From a bacterium (GTDB taxonomy: Bacteria > Auribacterota > Tritonobacteria > UBA1439), in NCBI GenBank assembly GCA_028716845.1, contig JAQUPF010000001.1:1-64000 (forward strand): a stretch of 64,000 bases of DNA, written 5' to 3'. The stretch's first letter is position 1, and every line of letters begins with the position of its first letter. Below the pieces are notes generated by a model. It worked only from the letters and a program-made list of their open reading frames with translations, searched no databases and was not told where the DNA came from. Positions 23,357 to 33,014 of this stretch are shown here, piece by piece. Position numbers and translations under genes: made by a program.

Positions 23357-24829
23357 CTACCGGTGGGCCCCGGTGCCCCGCACCTCGGGCGCCCGCCGGG
23401 CGTAGTCGGCGAACAGCTCCGCGAGGCGCCCGACGTCCGAGAGCACGCGGCCGGCGTCCACCCGCGTGAACCGGTAGTCGTCGACGAGCACCTCGCCGGC
23501 GGCCACCACCCAGCGCGCCTCGTCGCCGTTCGACGCCCAGATGAGGTTCTCCACAACGGTCTCGATCCGGGTGGGGACGAGGTTCGGCCGGCGGAGGTCG
23601 ATCAGCACGAGATCGGCGTCCCGCCCCGGCTCGAGCGACCCCGCGTTCAGCCGGAGCATCCGCGCCGGCTCCACCGTGATGAGCTCGAGCAGTTGCTGCG
23701 CGGGCAGGAGGGAGGCGTCGGCGTGGAGCGCCTTCTGGTACTGGGAGGCGAGCCGGGCGGCGTTCAGGATGTTCTGGTTGTCCGCGCTCCCGGAGCCGTC
23801 GGTCGAGATCGCCACCGGGATCCCCATCCCGAGCATCCTGACGAGCGGCGGCATCCCCGAGCCCAGGATGGTGTTCGCCAGCGGGTTGTGGACGACGGCG
23901 GCGCCGGTCTCCCGGATGATCTCGAGGTCCCGGTCGGTGCAGTTGACCTGGTGGGCGAGGATCGTGTCGCGGTCGAGGAAGCCGACCGAGCGTGCGTACT
24001 CGACCTCCGTCATCCCGTACGTCTCGACGAACCAGCGCGTCGTCTTCGGCTCCTCCGAGGAGTGGGTGTGGATGAGCGTCCCGTTCTCCCGGGCCCACGC
24101 CTTCAGCCCCGCCAGCATCTCGGGGCCGTTGGAGAAGAACTGGTCGGGGCCCGGGATGACGTCCGCGCGCGGCTCCCCGGCGACGAGGGCGGCGGCGCGG
24201 CGCATCCGCTCCACCGCCTCCGCCGGCGTGTCGAGGGCGCGCGGGTCGTAGTTGCGGTCCTGGCCGCCGACGGCGATGACGAGGCGCGTCCCGGCCTCCC
24301 TGTTCGCCTCGACGAGCTCGGCGACGTGGCGCTTGTTGAAGTTGCAGTGGTGGGTGAGGGCGGCGGTGATGCCGTACGAGACGTCGTCGAGCCGCGCCTT
24401 CCGGTAGGCGACGAGCTGGGGCGGGGAGCCGAGCGCGGCGGCGAGCCGGTCCCGCTCCTCCTCGAGAAAGCCGGAGAAGGGGTTGACGGCGTGGTCGAGC
24501 CAGTGGGTGAGCGGCTGGTCCTTCGCCACGCCGATGATCGGCGACTCGTGGTCGTGGCCGTGCGCCTTCACGAAGGCCGGCAGGAGCACGCCGTCGAGGC
24601 GGGGGACGCCGGCGGGCGCCGGCGCGGCGGGGGCGCCGACGACGAGGAGATCGCCCCCCCGCTCCCGGAGGATCCGCTCCCCGACCTCCTCCGTGTACCG
24701 CCCCGCCTCGGCGATCCGGTCCCCGACGGTCAGGACGTAGCCGTCCTCGATGCGCGTCGAACGGCCGAGCGCGTCGCTCATCGGGAGCATGAAGCGCGCC
24801 CGGATCAGGATGCAGCGTGGCTGCCGCAT
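23357..24829 (-). CDS. amidohydrolase, MTA/SAH-deaminase-like
   Basis: 490 residues of the amidohydrolase superfamily (chlorohydrolase/TrzN/SsnA branch). Metal and catalytic pattern: 'AFVKAHGHDHES' (HxH, ~87), 'IHTHSSEEPKT' (H, E ~ 265), 'ILAHQVN' (H), 'NPLANTILGSG' and 'VAISTDGSGSADN' (D ~ 350). Nearest named activities are 5'-methylthioadenosine/S-adenosylhomocysteine deaminase and related aminohydrolases. Same strand as metX-metW and the nucleotidyltransferase, 63 bases after the latter, which favours a role in S-adenosyl metabolite recycling; that is inference. Confidence 0.8.
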   Translation of the reverse strand: MRQPRCILIRARFMLPMSDALGRSTRIEDGYVLTVGDRIAEAGRYTEEVGERILRERGGDLLVVGAPAAPAPAGVPRLDGVLLPAFVKAHGHDHESPIIGVAKDQPLTHWLDHAVNPFSGFLEEERDRLAAALGSPPQLVAYRKARLDDVSYGITAALTHHCNFNKRHVAELVEANREAGTRLVIAVGGQDRNYDPRALDTPAEAVERMRRAAALVAGEPRADVIPGPDQFFSNGPEMLAGLKAWARENGTLIHTHSSEEPKTTRWFVETYGMTEVEYARSVGFLDRDTILAHQVNCTDRDLEIIRETGAAVVHNPLANTILGSGMPPLVRMLGMGIPVAISTDGSGSADNQNILNAARLASQYQKALHADASLLPAQQLLELITVEPARMLRLNAGSLEPGRDADLVLIDLRRPNLVPTRIETVVENLIWASNGDEARWVVAAGEVLVDDYRFTRVDAGRVLSDVGRLAELFADYARRAPEVRGTGAHR

Positions 24830-24892
24830 GCGATCACCCCCGGTGTACCGACAGTGTACCCGAAACCCGGCGCCCGGTGAAGGACCCGCCCC

Positions 24893-25963
24893 TCACCCCT
24901 TCGGCCGGTAGCGGCAGCGCCGGAGCTCCCCGTCCAGCACGGGGACCCCCTTCGCGAACCGCTCGCGCTCGATGTCGCCCGCGTCGAACGCGGTCAGGGC
25001 GAGCGACTCGCCGGCCCCCTCCCGGACCCGGATGAGCCGGCCGCGGACATGGAGCCGCTCCCCCAGGTAGAACTCGCCGCGGACCGAGCCGTCGTACACG
25101 ACGAGGGGGAGGTCGTCCGCCGGCTTCCCGTCCAGGTAGACGTCGGCGAGCGACATGACGGGGGGCATGTAGATCGCGTGCGTGTTGTCGGCGACGGTCC
25201 CGTAGGCGTCCACGCCGTCCCGCACGGGCTCGACGGCGCAGTTCCTGAACGGCGCCTCGTCGAGATCGATGTAGACGTAGGCGGGGCAGATCTCGATCCC
25301 CTGGTGGATGAACCGGAGCGGCCAGAACTTGCCGAACTCGACCACCCGGCAGTCGGGATTGCCGTGGATGTAGCGGCAGATGCGGTCGGCCGTCTCCCTG
25401 TTCTGCTCGACCGTGCCGAAGATGACGAGGTCGATGTCCGAGTGCTCGCCGCGGCGGCCGAGGGCGGTCGACCCGGTGATGCCGAGGCGGCTGATCGGGA
25501 TCTCCAGGAAGCGGCTCACGTTCTCCACCGCCCGCCCCACGAGCGGGAACTTCCCCATGGCGTAGAAGAGGGAGAGCCGGTCGTTGAAGTAGCCGCGGAA
25601 GCCCGAGAGCGGGAAGCCGACGTGGAACCGGGTGATGACGAGGTCCTCCCGGTCGAGCGTCGGGTCGAGCAGGTAGTGCATGCGGATCTGCTCGTCGTGG
25701 GGGATGTAGACGGCCTCGCCGTCCCGCTCCGCCTTCACCATGCTCTCGTACGCCCTGCCGTGGATGTCGATCTTCCCGTCCGGCTTCGGGTAGTAGATGA
25801 TCTTGCCGATGACCTTCCCCGGCGGCCCGTAGTATCCCTCGACGTAGACGAAGCTGCCGTCGTGCCGCATGAGGTAGGTCGTGTCGAGAACGCCGCGGAT
25901 CAGGTCCGACATCGGGCAGAGGATCTGCCCGATCTGGCTCTCGAAGTAATCCCTCTCTTCCAT
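24893..25963 (-). CDS. nucleotidyltransferase-domain protein
   Basis: 356 residues. Central minimal nucleotidyltransferase signature 'GITGSTALGRRGEHSDIDLVIFG' (~163-185, GSxxxGxxxxxSDxD) flanked by unfamiliar regions; a second acidic residue may be in 'GIEICPAYVYIDLDE' (~220). The N-terminal 'GSFVYVEGYYGPPGKVIGKIIYYP' region (~36-59) is beta-rich and recurs in archaeal-type NTase proteins that I cannot name. Substrate unknown. Starts 4 bases before metW ends, so part of the metX-metW unit. Confidence 0.65.
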   Translation of the reverse strand: MEERDYFESQIGQILCPMSDLIRGVLDTTYLMRHDGSFVYVEGYYGPPGKVIGKIIYYPKPDGKIDIHGRAYESMVKAERDGEAVYIPHDEQIRMHYLLDPTLDREDLVITRFHVGFPLSGFRGYFNDRLSLFYAMGKFPLVGRAVENVSRFLEIPISRLGITGSTALGRRGEHSDIDLVIFGTVEQNRETADRICRYIHGNPDCRVVEFGKFWPLRFIHQGIEICPAYVYIDLDEAPFRNCAVEPVRDGVDAYGTVADNTHAIYMPPVMSLADVYLDGKPADDLPLVVYDGSVRGEFYLGERLHVRGRLIRVREGAGESLALTAFDAGDIERERFAKGVPVLDGELRRCRYRPKG

Positions 25964-25967
25964 CGGA

Positions 25968-26615
25968 TCAATCCTCCGGTGCGCCGGCCTCCGCCTGCCT
26001 GCCGATCTCGAAGATGCCGAGCGGCGCGAGCATGTTCGGCCAGATCGGCATGAGCGAGGTGAGGGGGCCCTCCTTGAAGCTGACCGTCCACTCGTTGCGG
26101 ACCCGGATCCCGATCTCCGCGCAGAGCCGCCGGAAGTCGTGGATGCTCAGGAGGTGGATGTTGGGCGTGTCGTACCAGTCGTACGGGATGTAGGTCGTCT
26201 TCGGCATCGTTCCCTTCAGGAGCAGCTGGAGCCGGATCCACCAGTGGCCGAAGTTCGGGATGCTCACGACCCCGATCCGGCCCACCCGGACGATCTCCTG
26301 GAGGATGAACTTCGGCTTGTGCACCTGCTGGAGGGTCTGGCTCAGGATGACGTAGTCGAACGACTGGTCGGCGTAGTCCTCGAGGCCCTCGTCGAGGTTG
26401 CTCTGGTAGACGGGGATCCCCTTGGCGATGCACTCCATGATCCCCTCCGCGGAGATCTCCACGCCCCGCACGAGCGCCCCCTTGTGGCGCTCGAGCGCCT
26501 TGAGGAGGTCGCCGCTCCCCGCCCCCAGGTCGAAGACCCTGCTGCCGGGGGCGATGATCTCGAAGATCTTCATGAGGTCCGGCCGGAGCCGGAGCGTCTC
26601 CAGTTCGGGACTCAT
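25968..26615 (-). CDS. metW: MetW, methionine biosynthesis methyltransferase-like protein
   Basis: 215 residues. SAM-dependent methyltransferase fold: '[18 protein letters not shown]' (~24-41), '[29 protein letters not shown]' (~50-78), '[16 protein letters not shown]' (~86-101), and family-specific '[21 protein letters not shown]' and '[14 protein letters not shown]'. MetW accompanies MetX in bacteria that acylate homoserine and is needed for full MetX activity. ATG overlaps the metX stop by 4 bases. Confidence 0.93.
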   Translation of the reverse strand: MSPELETLRLRPDLMKIFEIIAPGSRVFDLGAGSGDLLKALERHKGALVRGVEISAEGIMECIAKGIPVYQSNLDEGLEDYADQSFDYVILSQTLQQVHKPKFILQEIVRVGRIGVVSIPNFGHWWIRLQLLLKGTMPKTTYIPYDWYDTPNIHLLSIHDFRRLCAEIGIRVRNEWTVSFKEGPLTSLMPIWPNMLAPLGIFEIGRQAEAGAPED

Positions 26616-27772
26616 CGGTGCGCCCCCCCGGGCGCGTGATCCTCGTGGACGTGCCGCAGGAAATGCGAGATGAGGCGGGTCTGCTGCTCCGCCTCGAGGA
26701 GGAACGCGTCGTGGCCGTAGCTCGAGTCGAGGACGACGAAACTCACCTCGGCGCCGCCGACGCGGAGGGCGTCGGCGATCTCCTTGTTCTGGTACGGCGG
26801 GTAGAGCCAGTCCGAGGAGAAGGAGATGATGAGGAAACTCGCCCGCACCCCCGCGCAGGCCCGGACGAGCGACCCGCCGCCCTTCTCGGAGAGGTCGAAG
26901 TAGTCGATCGCCTTGGTGATGTAGAGGTAGGCGTTCGCGTCGAAGCGCTGGGTGAAGGCGTCGCCCTGGTGGTGGAGGTAGCTCTCGACCTGGAAATCGG
27001 TGAGGAACTCGTAGCTGAGCTCCTTCCGGTCGTGGAGCCGGCGGCCGAATTTCCTGTGCATCGCCTCGTCGCTCAAATAGGTGATGTGGCCGATCATGCG
27101 GGCGAGGGCGAGCCCGTTCCGCGGCGGCTCCCCGCCGTAGTAGTTCCCCCCCTTCCAGGCCGGGTCCGACATGATCGCCCGGCGGCCGACCTCGTTGAAG
27201 GCGATCCCCTGCGCCGAGAGGTGGCTCGTCGTGGCGATCGGGATGGCCGCCCGGACCATCTCCGGGTAGGCGGTCGCCCACTCGAGCACCTGCATCCCGC
27301 CCATGGAGCCGCCGGCCACGGCCAGCAGCTCCCGGATACCGAGATGGTCGATGAGCGCCTTCTGCGCCCGCACCATGTCGGCGATGGTGATGAAGGGGAA
27401 GTCGAGGGCGTACGGCCCGCCCGTGGCCGGGTTGACCGACGAGGGGCCGGTCGACCCCATGCAGCCGCCGAGGACGTTCGAGCAGATGACGAAATAGCGG
27501 TCGGTGTCGAACGCCTTGCCGGGGCCGATCATGTTGTCCCACCAGCCGGGCCGCGCCCCGCCATCGGCGTGCAGGCCGGCCGCGTGCGCGTCCCCGGAGA
27601 GCGCGTGGAGGATGAGGACGGCGTTGCCCCGCGCCGCGTCCAGGCTCCCGTAGGTCTCGTAGGCGATCGTCACCGGGCCGAGCCGCTCGCCGCTCTCGAG
27701 GACGAGCTCGCCCGGCGGCTCGGCGAAGCTGTAATATTCTGTTCGGACGGTGCCGACGGAACCGGTGCCCAT
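26612..27772 (-). CDS. metX: homoserine O-acetyltransferase (MetX)
   Basis: 386 residues of the alpha/beta-hydrolase MetX family, which acylates homoserine with acetyl- or succinyl-CoA before sulfide is added to make homocysteine. Triad: nucleophile S in '[10 protein letters not shown]' (~156), D in '[12 protein letters not shown]' (~312) and H in 'SSYGHDAFL' (~355). Also '[11 protein letters not shown]' (~56-66) and '[17 protein letters not shown]'. First gene of the leftward metX-metW-NTase unit, divergent from cysH. An extended -10 TGTGCTATCAT lies at 27798-27808 on the minus strand. Confidence 0.95.
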   Translation of the reverse strand: MGTGSVGTVRTEYYSFAEPPGELVLESGERLGPVTIAYETYGSLDAARGNAVLILHALSGDAHAAGLHADGGARPGWWDNMIGPGKAFDTDRYFVICSNVLGGCMGSTGPSSVNPATGGPYALDFPFITIADMVRAQKALIDHLGIRELLAVAGGSMGGMQVLEWATAYPEMVRAAIPIATTSHLSAQGIAFNEVGRRAIMSDPAWKGGNYYGGEPPRNGLALARMIGHITYLSDEAMHRKFGRRLHDRKELSYEFLTDFQVESYLHHQGDAFTQRFDANAYLYITKAIDYFDLSEKGGGSLVRACAGVRASFLIISFSSDWLYPPYQNKEIADALRVGGAEVSFVVLDSSYGHDAFLLEAEQQTRLISHFLRHVHEDHAPGGAHR

Positions 27773-27876
27773 GGCGCGCGATCCCCCTCGGAGGGAGATG
27801 ATAGCACAGCGCGGGGGGGGCTTCGACGCCTTTTCCTCCCCCGCGCCCGCCGCGTGCGGGGCGCTGCAATTTCCCC

Positions 27877-27904
27877 TTGCATTCGCCGCGGCATCCGCTA
27901 TTAT
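27877..27904 (+). promoter_or_regulatory. cysH promoter
   Basis: TTGCAT (27877-27882), 16-base spacer, TATTAT (27899-27904). Predicted start near 27911, at the edge of the palindrome. Confidence 0.65.
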
Positions 27905-27912
27905 AGACTATG

Positions 27913-27929
27913 ACTAGTATATTACTAGT
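27913..27929. promoter_or_regulatory. palindromic operator candidate for the sulfur operon
   Basis: ACTAGTATATTACTAGT: perfect 7-base inverted repeat with a 3-base spacer, placed just after the -10 box and before the GGAGG site of cysH. AT-rich in a GC-rich region. The position suits a repressor; the regulator is not in the window. Confidence 0.6.
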
Positions 27930-27947
27930 GTATAGGAGGTGAGTGCG

Positions 27948-28673
27948 ATGCTCGCGACCACACGGGCGGAGGATCTGAAGGCGCTCGTCGAGACGCTCAA
28001 TTTCAGGCAGAAGGTCGATCGGTCCCTCGAGCTCATCCGGGAGGCGCACCGGCTGCACGGGGACGGCCTCGTGGTGGCCAACAGCCTCGGGAAGGACTCG
28101 GTCGCGGTCTGGGACCTCGCGAAGCGGGTGAGCCGGTCGATCCGGGGCTTCATCGTCACCACCCGCTTCAAGCCGCCGGAGACGGTCGCCTTCATGGAGG
28201 AGACCGTCCGCCGCTACCCGGAGCTGTCGGTCTTCAGGAACGACGCCCCGATCCCCGACCTGCTGCACGAGACCGACCCGGACAGGTGCTGCGAACTGCT
28301 GAAGGTCGAGCCGACGCGGCGGGCGATCGAGGAGATGGGCGTCACCTGCTGGGTCACGGGGCTCCGCTGCACCGAGGGGCGCACCCGCACGGACTTCAGG
28401 GAGATCGAGGAGCGGGACGAGGGGCTCGTCAAGCTCAACCCGATCCTCATCTGGAAGGAGCGGGAGGTGTGGCAGTACCTCGCGCTCCGAGGCGTCCCGG
28501 TCAACCCCCTCTACGCCCTCGGCTACCGCTCGCTCGGCTGCTCGCCGTGCACGAGGATCACCACCGATGACGACGAGCGCGCCGGCCGCTGGATCGGCAC
28601 GAGCAAGTGCGGCGGCGAGTGCGGCATCCACACCCGCCCGCTCCGGCTCAATGTCGACGGGGACGGCATCTGA
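27948..28673 (+). CDS. cysH: APS/PAPS reductase
   Basis: 241 residues from ATG 27948, 8 bases after GGAGG. Reduces activated sulfate (APS or PAPS) to sulfite. PP-loop 'VVANSLGKDSVAVWDL' (~43-58); [4Fe-4S] cysteines in 'DRCCELLK' and 'GCSPCTR', the signature of the APS-type (assimilatory, cluster-bearing) enzyme; C-terminal 'KCGGECGIH' carries the catalytic ECGIH cysteine. The CC...CxxC set argues for APS rather than PAPS as substrate. First gene of the rightward sulfur unit. Confidence 0.93.
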   Translation: MLATTRAEDLKALVETLNFRQKVDRSLELIREAHRLHGDGLVVANSLGKDSVAVWDLAKRVSRSIRGFIVTTRFKPPETVAFMEETVRRYPELSVFRNDAPIPDLLHETDPDRCCELLKVEPTRRAIEEMGVTCWVTGLRCTEGRTRTDFREIEERDEGLVKLNPILIWKEREVWQYLALRGVPVNPLYALGYRSLGCSPCTRITTDDDERAGRWIGTSKCGGECGIHTRPLRLNVDGDGI

Positions 28674-28785
28674 CGTCATGGCCCCGCCGGACGGGCCGCG
28701 TGCCCCATCGCGCCCCTTCCCTCCCGCCCCGCGGGCGGGGTACAATGGGGCCCCGGGCGGCACGCCCCGCGGGCGGGAGGGACCG

Positions 28786-29751
28786 ATGCCGATTCTCCTC
28801 GTCGCGCTCGTCGTCTTCTTCGCCCTCAACATGGGGGCGAGCGGCATCGCCCCCTCCTTCGCCGCCCCGGTCGGCGCCTCATTCATGCGGAAGCGGGAGG
28901 CCGTCGCCCTCTTCTCGCTCTTCGTCGTCCTCGGCGCCATCCTGCTCGGCAGGCGCGTGAGCCTCACCCTCGGCCGCGACCTCCTCGAGGGGGAGCACCT
29001 CACCCACGCCGCGGCCGCCGTCATCATCGCCGCGGCCGCCGCGGGACTCCTCATCGCGAACCTCGCCGGCATCCCCCAGTCGACGAGCCAGGTCACGGTC
29101 GGCGCGATCGCGGGCGTCGGCCTCGGCGTGCGGCATTTCTCCTTCCGGATGCTCGCCTTCAGGCTCCTCCCCGCCTGGATCCTCCTGCCGGTCGCCTCGT
29201 TCGTCCTCACCTACTCCCTCTACCGGGCGGTCTACCCGCCCCGCGACGGGAATCTCCGGCTCCACGAGCGGATCCTCGTCCTCGAGCGGCGCCTGCGGGC
29301 GGCGGCCGTCGTCGCCGGCTGCTACGTCGCCTTCGCCATCGGCACGAACAACGTCGCCAACGCCGCCGGCCCGCTCTCCGGCGCCGGCCTGCTGGGCGTC
29401 TTCCCCGCCCTCGCCGCCGTCTCCCCCCTCTTCGGCGCCGGGGCGTGGCTCCTGGGCGGGAGGCCGCTCGAGACGGCCGGCACCGAGATCGTCCCCCTCG
29501 GCCTCCTCTCCGCCACGCTCGTGGCGGTCGTGACGGCGACGCTCCTCATCGCCGCCTCCCTCCTCGGGATCCCCCAGTCGCTCGTCCAGCTCAACATGGG
29601 GTCGCTCTTCGCCGTCGCCTGCATCAAGAACGGCGGCCGGCACACCTTCCGGCGGTGGGTCACGCGGAAGACGGCGGCCGTCTGGCTCGTCACCCCGGTC
29701 GTGGCGGCGTGCATCTCCTACGCCCTCACGCGGCTCCTGCTCGTCTCATGA
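28786..29751 (+). CDS. PiT-family anion permease, probable sulfate transporter
   Basis: 321 residues with ~9 hydrophobic segments and the two PiT half-repeats: 'NMGASGIAPSFAAPVGA' (~14-30) and 'AIGTNNVANAAGPLSG' (~184-199), each with the family G-(A/T)-N-(N/D) core, plus paired 'IPQSTSQVT' and 'IPQSLVQLN'. PiT proteins move phosphate, but the CysP branch moves sulfate; its place between cysH and cysK favours sulfate. TACAAT at 28740-28745 may provide an internal promoter. ATG 28786 is preceded by GGGAGG. Confidence 0.85.
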   Translation: MPILLVALVVFFALNMGASGIAPSFAAPVGASFMRKREAVALFSLFVVLGAILLGRRVSLTLGRDLLEGEHLTHAAAAVIIAAAAAGLLIANLAGIPQSTSQVTVGAIAGVGLGVRHFSFRMLAFRLLPAWILLPVASFVLTYSLYRAVYPPRDGNLRLHERILVLERRLRAAAVVAGCYVAFAIGTNNVANAAGPLSGAGLLGVFPALAAVSPLFGAGAWLLGGRPLETAGTEIVPLGLLSATLVAVVTATLLIAASLLGIPQSLVQLNMGSLFAVACIKNGGRHTFRRWVTRKTAAVWLVTPVVAACISYALTRLLLVS

Positions 29752-29766
29752 AGGGGACGGTGCGCG

Positions 29767-30702
29767 ATGGCGGGCCGTGACCGGATCGTGGAGAGCGTCG
29801 CCGACCTCATCGGGGGGACACCCCTCGTCCGCCTGCGCCGCGTCGCGGGGCGCGGGGCGGCGGCGATCCTCGCGAAGCTGGAGGGGCTCAACCCGGGCGG
29901 GAGCGTCAAGGACCGGATCTGCCGCTCGATGATCGAAGAGGCCGAGCGATCGGGCGCGCTCTCACCCGGCACCACCATCGTCGAGCCGACGAGCGGCAAC
30001 ACCGGGATCGGCCTCGCGATGATCGCCGCGGTCAGGGGATACCGGTGCGTCCTCGTCATGCCCGAGACGATGAGCCTCGAGCGGCTCTACATCCTCCGCT
30101 CCTACGGCGCGGAGGTCGTCCTCACCCCCGGCGACGAGGGGATGGCCGGCGCGGTGCGGCGGGCCGAGGAGATCCACGGGGAGATCCGGTCGAGCTTCAT
30201 GCCGCAGCAGTTCAGGAACCCCGCGAACCCGGCGGTCCACCGGCGGACGACGGCGCGGGAGATCGTGGAGGCGACCGGCGGCCGGATCGACGCCTTCGTC
30301 GCCGGCGTCGGCACGGGGGGGACGATCACGGGCGTGGGCGAGGTCCTGAAACGCCTCCGCCGCGCCGTCAGGATCGTCGCCGTGGAGCCGGCGGCGAGCG
30401 GCGTCCTCGGCGGCGGGGCGGCGGGGCCGCATCGTATCCAGGGGATCGGGCCGGGCTTCGTCCCGGAGATCCTCAACCGCGCCGTCATCGACGAGGTCGT
30501 CGGCGTGACGGACGAGGACGCATACCGCACCGCGAGGCGGCTCGCCCGGGAGGAGGGGCTGTTCGTCGGGATCTCGTCGGGGGCGGCCGCCTGGGCGGCG
30601 ATCGGCGTCGCCCGGCGCCTGGGGGACGGGAAGACCGTCGTCACGGTCTTCCCCGACACGGGCGAGCGGTATTTTTCCACCCGGCAGTATTTCGAGGCGT
30701 GA
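29767..30702 (+). CDS. cysK: cysteine synthase (O-acetylserine sulfhydrylase)
   Basis: 311 residues, PLP fold-type II. Lysine in '[10 protein letters not shown]' (~44), '[11 protein letters not shown]' (~76-86), '[18 protein letters not shown]' (phosphate loop, ~178-195) and 'GISSGAAAW' (~262-270). Makes cysteine from O-acetylserine and sulfide. 'TREGL' replaced by 'AREEGLFVG'; the 'PTSGNTG' Asn loop is intact, so OAS sulfhydrylase is preferred over cystathionine beta-synthase. Immediately followed (next base) by the sulfite reductase gene. Confidence 0.95.
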   Translation: MAGRDRIVESVADLIGGTPLVRLRRVAGRGAAAILAKLEGLNPGGSVKDRICRSMIEEAERSGALSPGTTIVEPTSGNTGIGLAMIAAVRGYRCVLVMPETMSLERLYILRSYGAEVVLTPGDEGMAGAVRRAEEIHGEIRSSFMPQQFRNPANPAVHRRTTAREIVEATGGRIDAFVAGVGTGGTITGVGEVLKRLRRAVRIVAVEPAASGVLGGGAAGPHRIQGIGPGFVPEILNRAVIDEVVGVTDEDAYRTARRLAREEGLFVGISSGAAAWAAIGVARRLGDGKTVVTVFPDTGERYFSTRQYFEA

Positions 30703-33000
30703 ATGTCCCTGCTCCCTGAAGAGATACGGCGGGCGGAGCCCTTCCGCCGCGCGCTCGCGGAGTTCCTCGCCGGCGGCATGGACGGCGGCCGCTTCACCGG
30801 CATCCGCGTCCCGTGGGGGTTCTACAGCCATCGGGGGCACCGCCTCTACATGGGGCGCGTCCGCGTCGCCGCGGGGCGCCTCTCCCCCCGCCAGGCCCGG
30901 GCGATCGCCCTCGCCGCGGCCGCGCACGGCGCCGGGACGCACCTCACGACGCGGCAGGACATCCAGATCCACGGCCTCCGGATCGAGGAGACGGCGGCGG
31001 TCGTCGCCCGTCTCGCCGAGGACGACCTGTCGACCCGCGGCGGCGGCGGCAACACCGTCCGGAACGTCACCGCCTGCCCGCTGGCGGGGATATGCCCCGA
31101 GGAGGCGTTCGACGTCGGCGGCTACGCGGTCGCCCTCACCGGCCTGCTCCTGCGCCGGGAGGGCTCGTTCGACCTGCCGAGGAAGTTCAAGGTCGCCCTC
31201 TCCGGCTGCGCGAGGGACTGCGCGGCGTGCGGCGTCAACGACGTCGGCCTCATCGCCGCCCTCCGCGGCGGTGAGCGCGGCTTCACGGTCCTCGCCGGCG
31301 GCGGGATGGGACGGGAATCGAGGGTGGGAGGCGTCCTGGAGGATTTCATCCCCGCGGAGGAGGCGGGCGCCTGCGTCGAGGCCGTCAAGAACGTCTTCGC
31401 GCGACACGGCGACCGGAAGAACCGGCGCCGGAACCGGCTGCGGTTCCTCATCGAGGCGATCGGATTCGACCGCTTCGCCCGCCTCTGCCGGGAGGAGCGC
31501 GCGGCGCTCAGGCCCGACGGATCGCTCCGCCTCCGGCCCGAACCGCCGCGGGGAGACGCCCCGCCGGCGGGAGCGGGCGGAATTCCCGCACCCGCCCGAT
31601 CGGACGTCAGGCCCCAGCGGCAGCCGGGCTTCTCCGTCGCCGAGCTCCGCGTCCCCCGCGGCGACATCCCCGCCGACGCCCTCCTCCGGCTGGCGGACCT
31701 CGAGGCGGATTATCCCGGGATCGAGTTCCGCACGACGCAGGGGCAGAACCTCGCCGTCGCCTGGGTGCGGAACGAGTCGGTCCCGGAACTCCTCGGCCGG
31801 GCCGGGGCGATCCTCGGCGACCCGGCGCACGCGGGGACGCTCCTGGACATCGTCGCCTGCAAGGGGTCGCTCACCTGCAACCTCGGCCTCTGCAACGCCC
31901 CCGGCCTCGCGGCGGTCCTCGAGGAGGGGGTGCGACGGGAGTTCATGCGGTCGCCGCTCTTCCCGCGCGTCCGGATACGGGTCAACGGCTGCCCGAACAA
32001 CTGCGCGGGGGCGCCGGTCGGGATGCTGTCGTTCTCCGGGCTCGTGCGGCGGGCGGAAGGACGTCCCGTCCCGTTCTACTCGTGTCTCGTCGGCGGGAGG
32101 CCCGCCGGGGCGGCGACGCGGCTCGCCCGCGAGGCGGGCGTCCTCCCCGCGAAGGCGGTGCCCGAATTCCTCCGCCGGTTCCTCCGGCGGATCGAGGAGG
32201 CGGCGGCGGGCGGCGACGCGGCGGAGGTCATCGAGGCGGGGGGAGAGGCGATCGCCCGCGGCATCATCGCCGACCTCGGCGCCGTGCCGCCGCACGCGGC
32301 CAATCCGGACTTCTACCGGGACTGGGGCAGCGACGAGGAGTTCTCGCTCAGGGGGATCGGGCCCGGCGAGTGCGGCGCGGGGATCATCGACATGATCGAA
32401 TCCGATCTCCGCGAGGCGGGGAAGGCCCTCGAGGAGGCGGAGCGGGGGGATTTCAGGGCGGACGGGATCCGGCGGGCGCTCTTCCTCTCGAGCCGCGCGC
32501 TCCTCGTCGTCCGCGGGAAGGACCCGCGCGACGAGGAGGCGGCGTTCGCGGCGTTCGCCGGGGAGTTTATCGAGACCGGCATCGCCTCGCGCGATTTCGC
32601 CCGCACCGCCGAGGTCTTCCGTCGGACGACGGACGATCTCCCGCGTGGCGGCCGCCGGGCGGCGTACATCCACGCGCGCGATCTCCTCGCGCACGTGCGG
32701 GGGATATACGGGGGCATGGATTCGTCGTTCCGGTTCCCCGGCCGGGGAGGGGCGGCGCCGGGGGCCGCCGGCGGCCCCCTCGACGTGCGCGGCGTCCCCT
32801 GCCCGCTCAATTTCGCGAAGATCCTCCTCGCCCTCGAGAAGGTCCCGCCGGGCGGGGTGCTCGAGATCATCCTCGACGGCGGCGCCGGGAGCGCCGCCAC
32901 CAGGCGGAGCATCGAGGCGGAGGGCTGCGCGATACTCGCCGAGGAGGAGCGCGACGGCCGGCTCCTCCTGCGCGTGCGGAGGGGAGAACGGAGGGAATGA
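30703..33000 (+). CDS. sulfite/nitrite reductase fused to a helical domain and TusA
   Basis: 765 residues. Two ferredoxin-like + NIR_SIR half-repeats: '[20 protein letters not shown]' with '[14 protein letters not shown]' (~49-92) and '[14 protein letters not shown]' with '[11 protein letters not shown]' (~310-352). Both halves have the complete siroheme-[4Fe-4S] cysteine set: C125, C131, C169, C173 and C386, C392, C430, C434 (CX5C ... CX3C). Normally only the second half of a fused sulfite or nitrite reductase keeps them. A helical, HEPN-like region (~520-680) follows, then a TusA-like sulfur-carrier domain ('[16 protein letters not shown]', ~692-707). Reduces sulfite to sulfide and may hand sulfur to the TusA part; the latter is inference. 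Directly after cysK. Confidence 0.85.
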   Translation: MSLLPEEIRRAEPFRRALAEFLAGGMDGGRFTGIRVPWGFYSHRGHRLYMGRVRVAAGRLSPRQARAIALAAAAHGAGTHLTTRQDIQIHGLRIEETAAVVARLAEDDLSTRGGGGNTVRNVTACPLAGICPEEAFDVGGYAVALTGLLLRREGSFDLPRKFKVALSGCARDCAACGVNDVGLIAALRGGERGFTVLAGGGMGRESRVGGVLEDFIPAEEAGACVEAVKNVFARHGDRKNRRRNRLRFLIEAIGFDRFARLCREERAALRPDGSLRLRPEPPRGDAPPAGAGGIPAPARSDVRPQRQPGFSVAELRVPRGDIPADALLRLADLEADYPGIEFRTTQGQNLAVAWVRNESVPELLGRAGAILGDPAHAGTLLDIVACKGSLTCNLGLCNAPGLAAVLEEGVRREFMRSPLFPRVRIRVNGCPNNCAGAPVGMLSFSGLVRRAEGRPVPFYSCLVGGRPAGAATRLAREAGVLPAKAVPEFLRRFLRRIEEAAAGGDAAEVIEAGGEAIARGIIADLGAVPPHAANPDFYRDWGSDEEFSLRGIGPGECGAGIIDMIESDLREAGKALEEAERGDFRADGIRRALFLSSRALLVVRGKDPRDEEAAFAAFAGEFIETGIASRDFARTAEVFRRTTDDLPRGGRRAAYIHARDLLAHVRGIYGGMDSSFRFPGRGGAAPGAAGGPLDVRGVPCPLNFAKILLALEKVPPGGVLEIILDGGAGSAATRRSIEAEGCAILAEEERDGRLLLRVRRGERRE

Positions 33001-33014
33001 TGTCCGGAGGTGCG

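Noticed and set aside
27773-27947. SAM or other riboswitch before metX or cysH
   Set aside because: Leaders are short and no conserved riboswitch core is visible; only the palindrome stands out.
25968-29210. 1080-residue minus-strand open frame through the metX/cysH region
   Set aside because: Only the metW part is real; the remainder runs antisense to cysH and the permease and in a wrong frame of metX.
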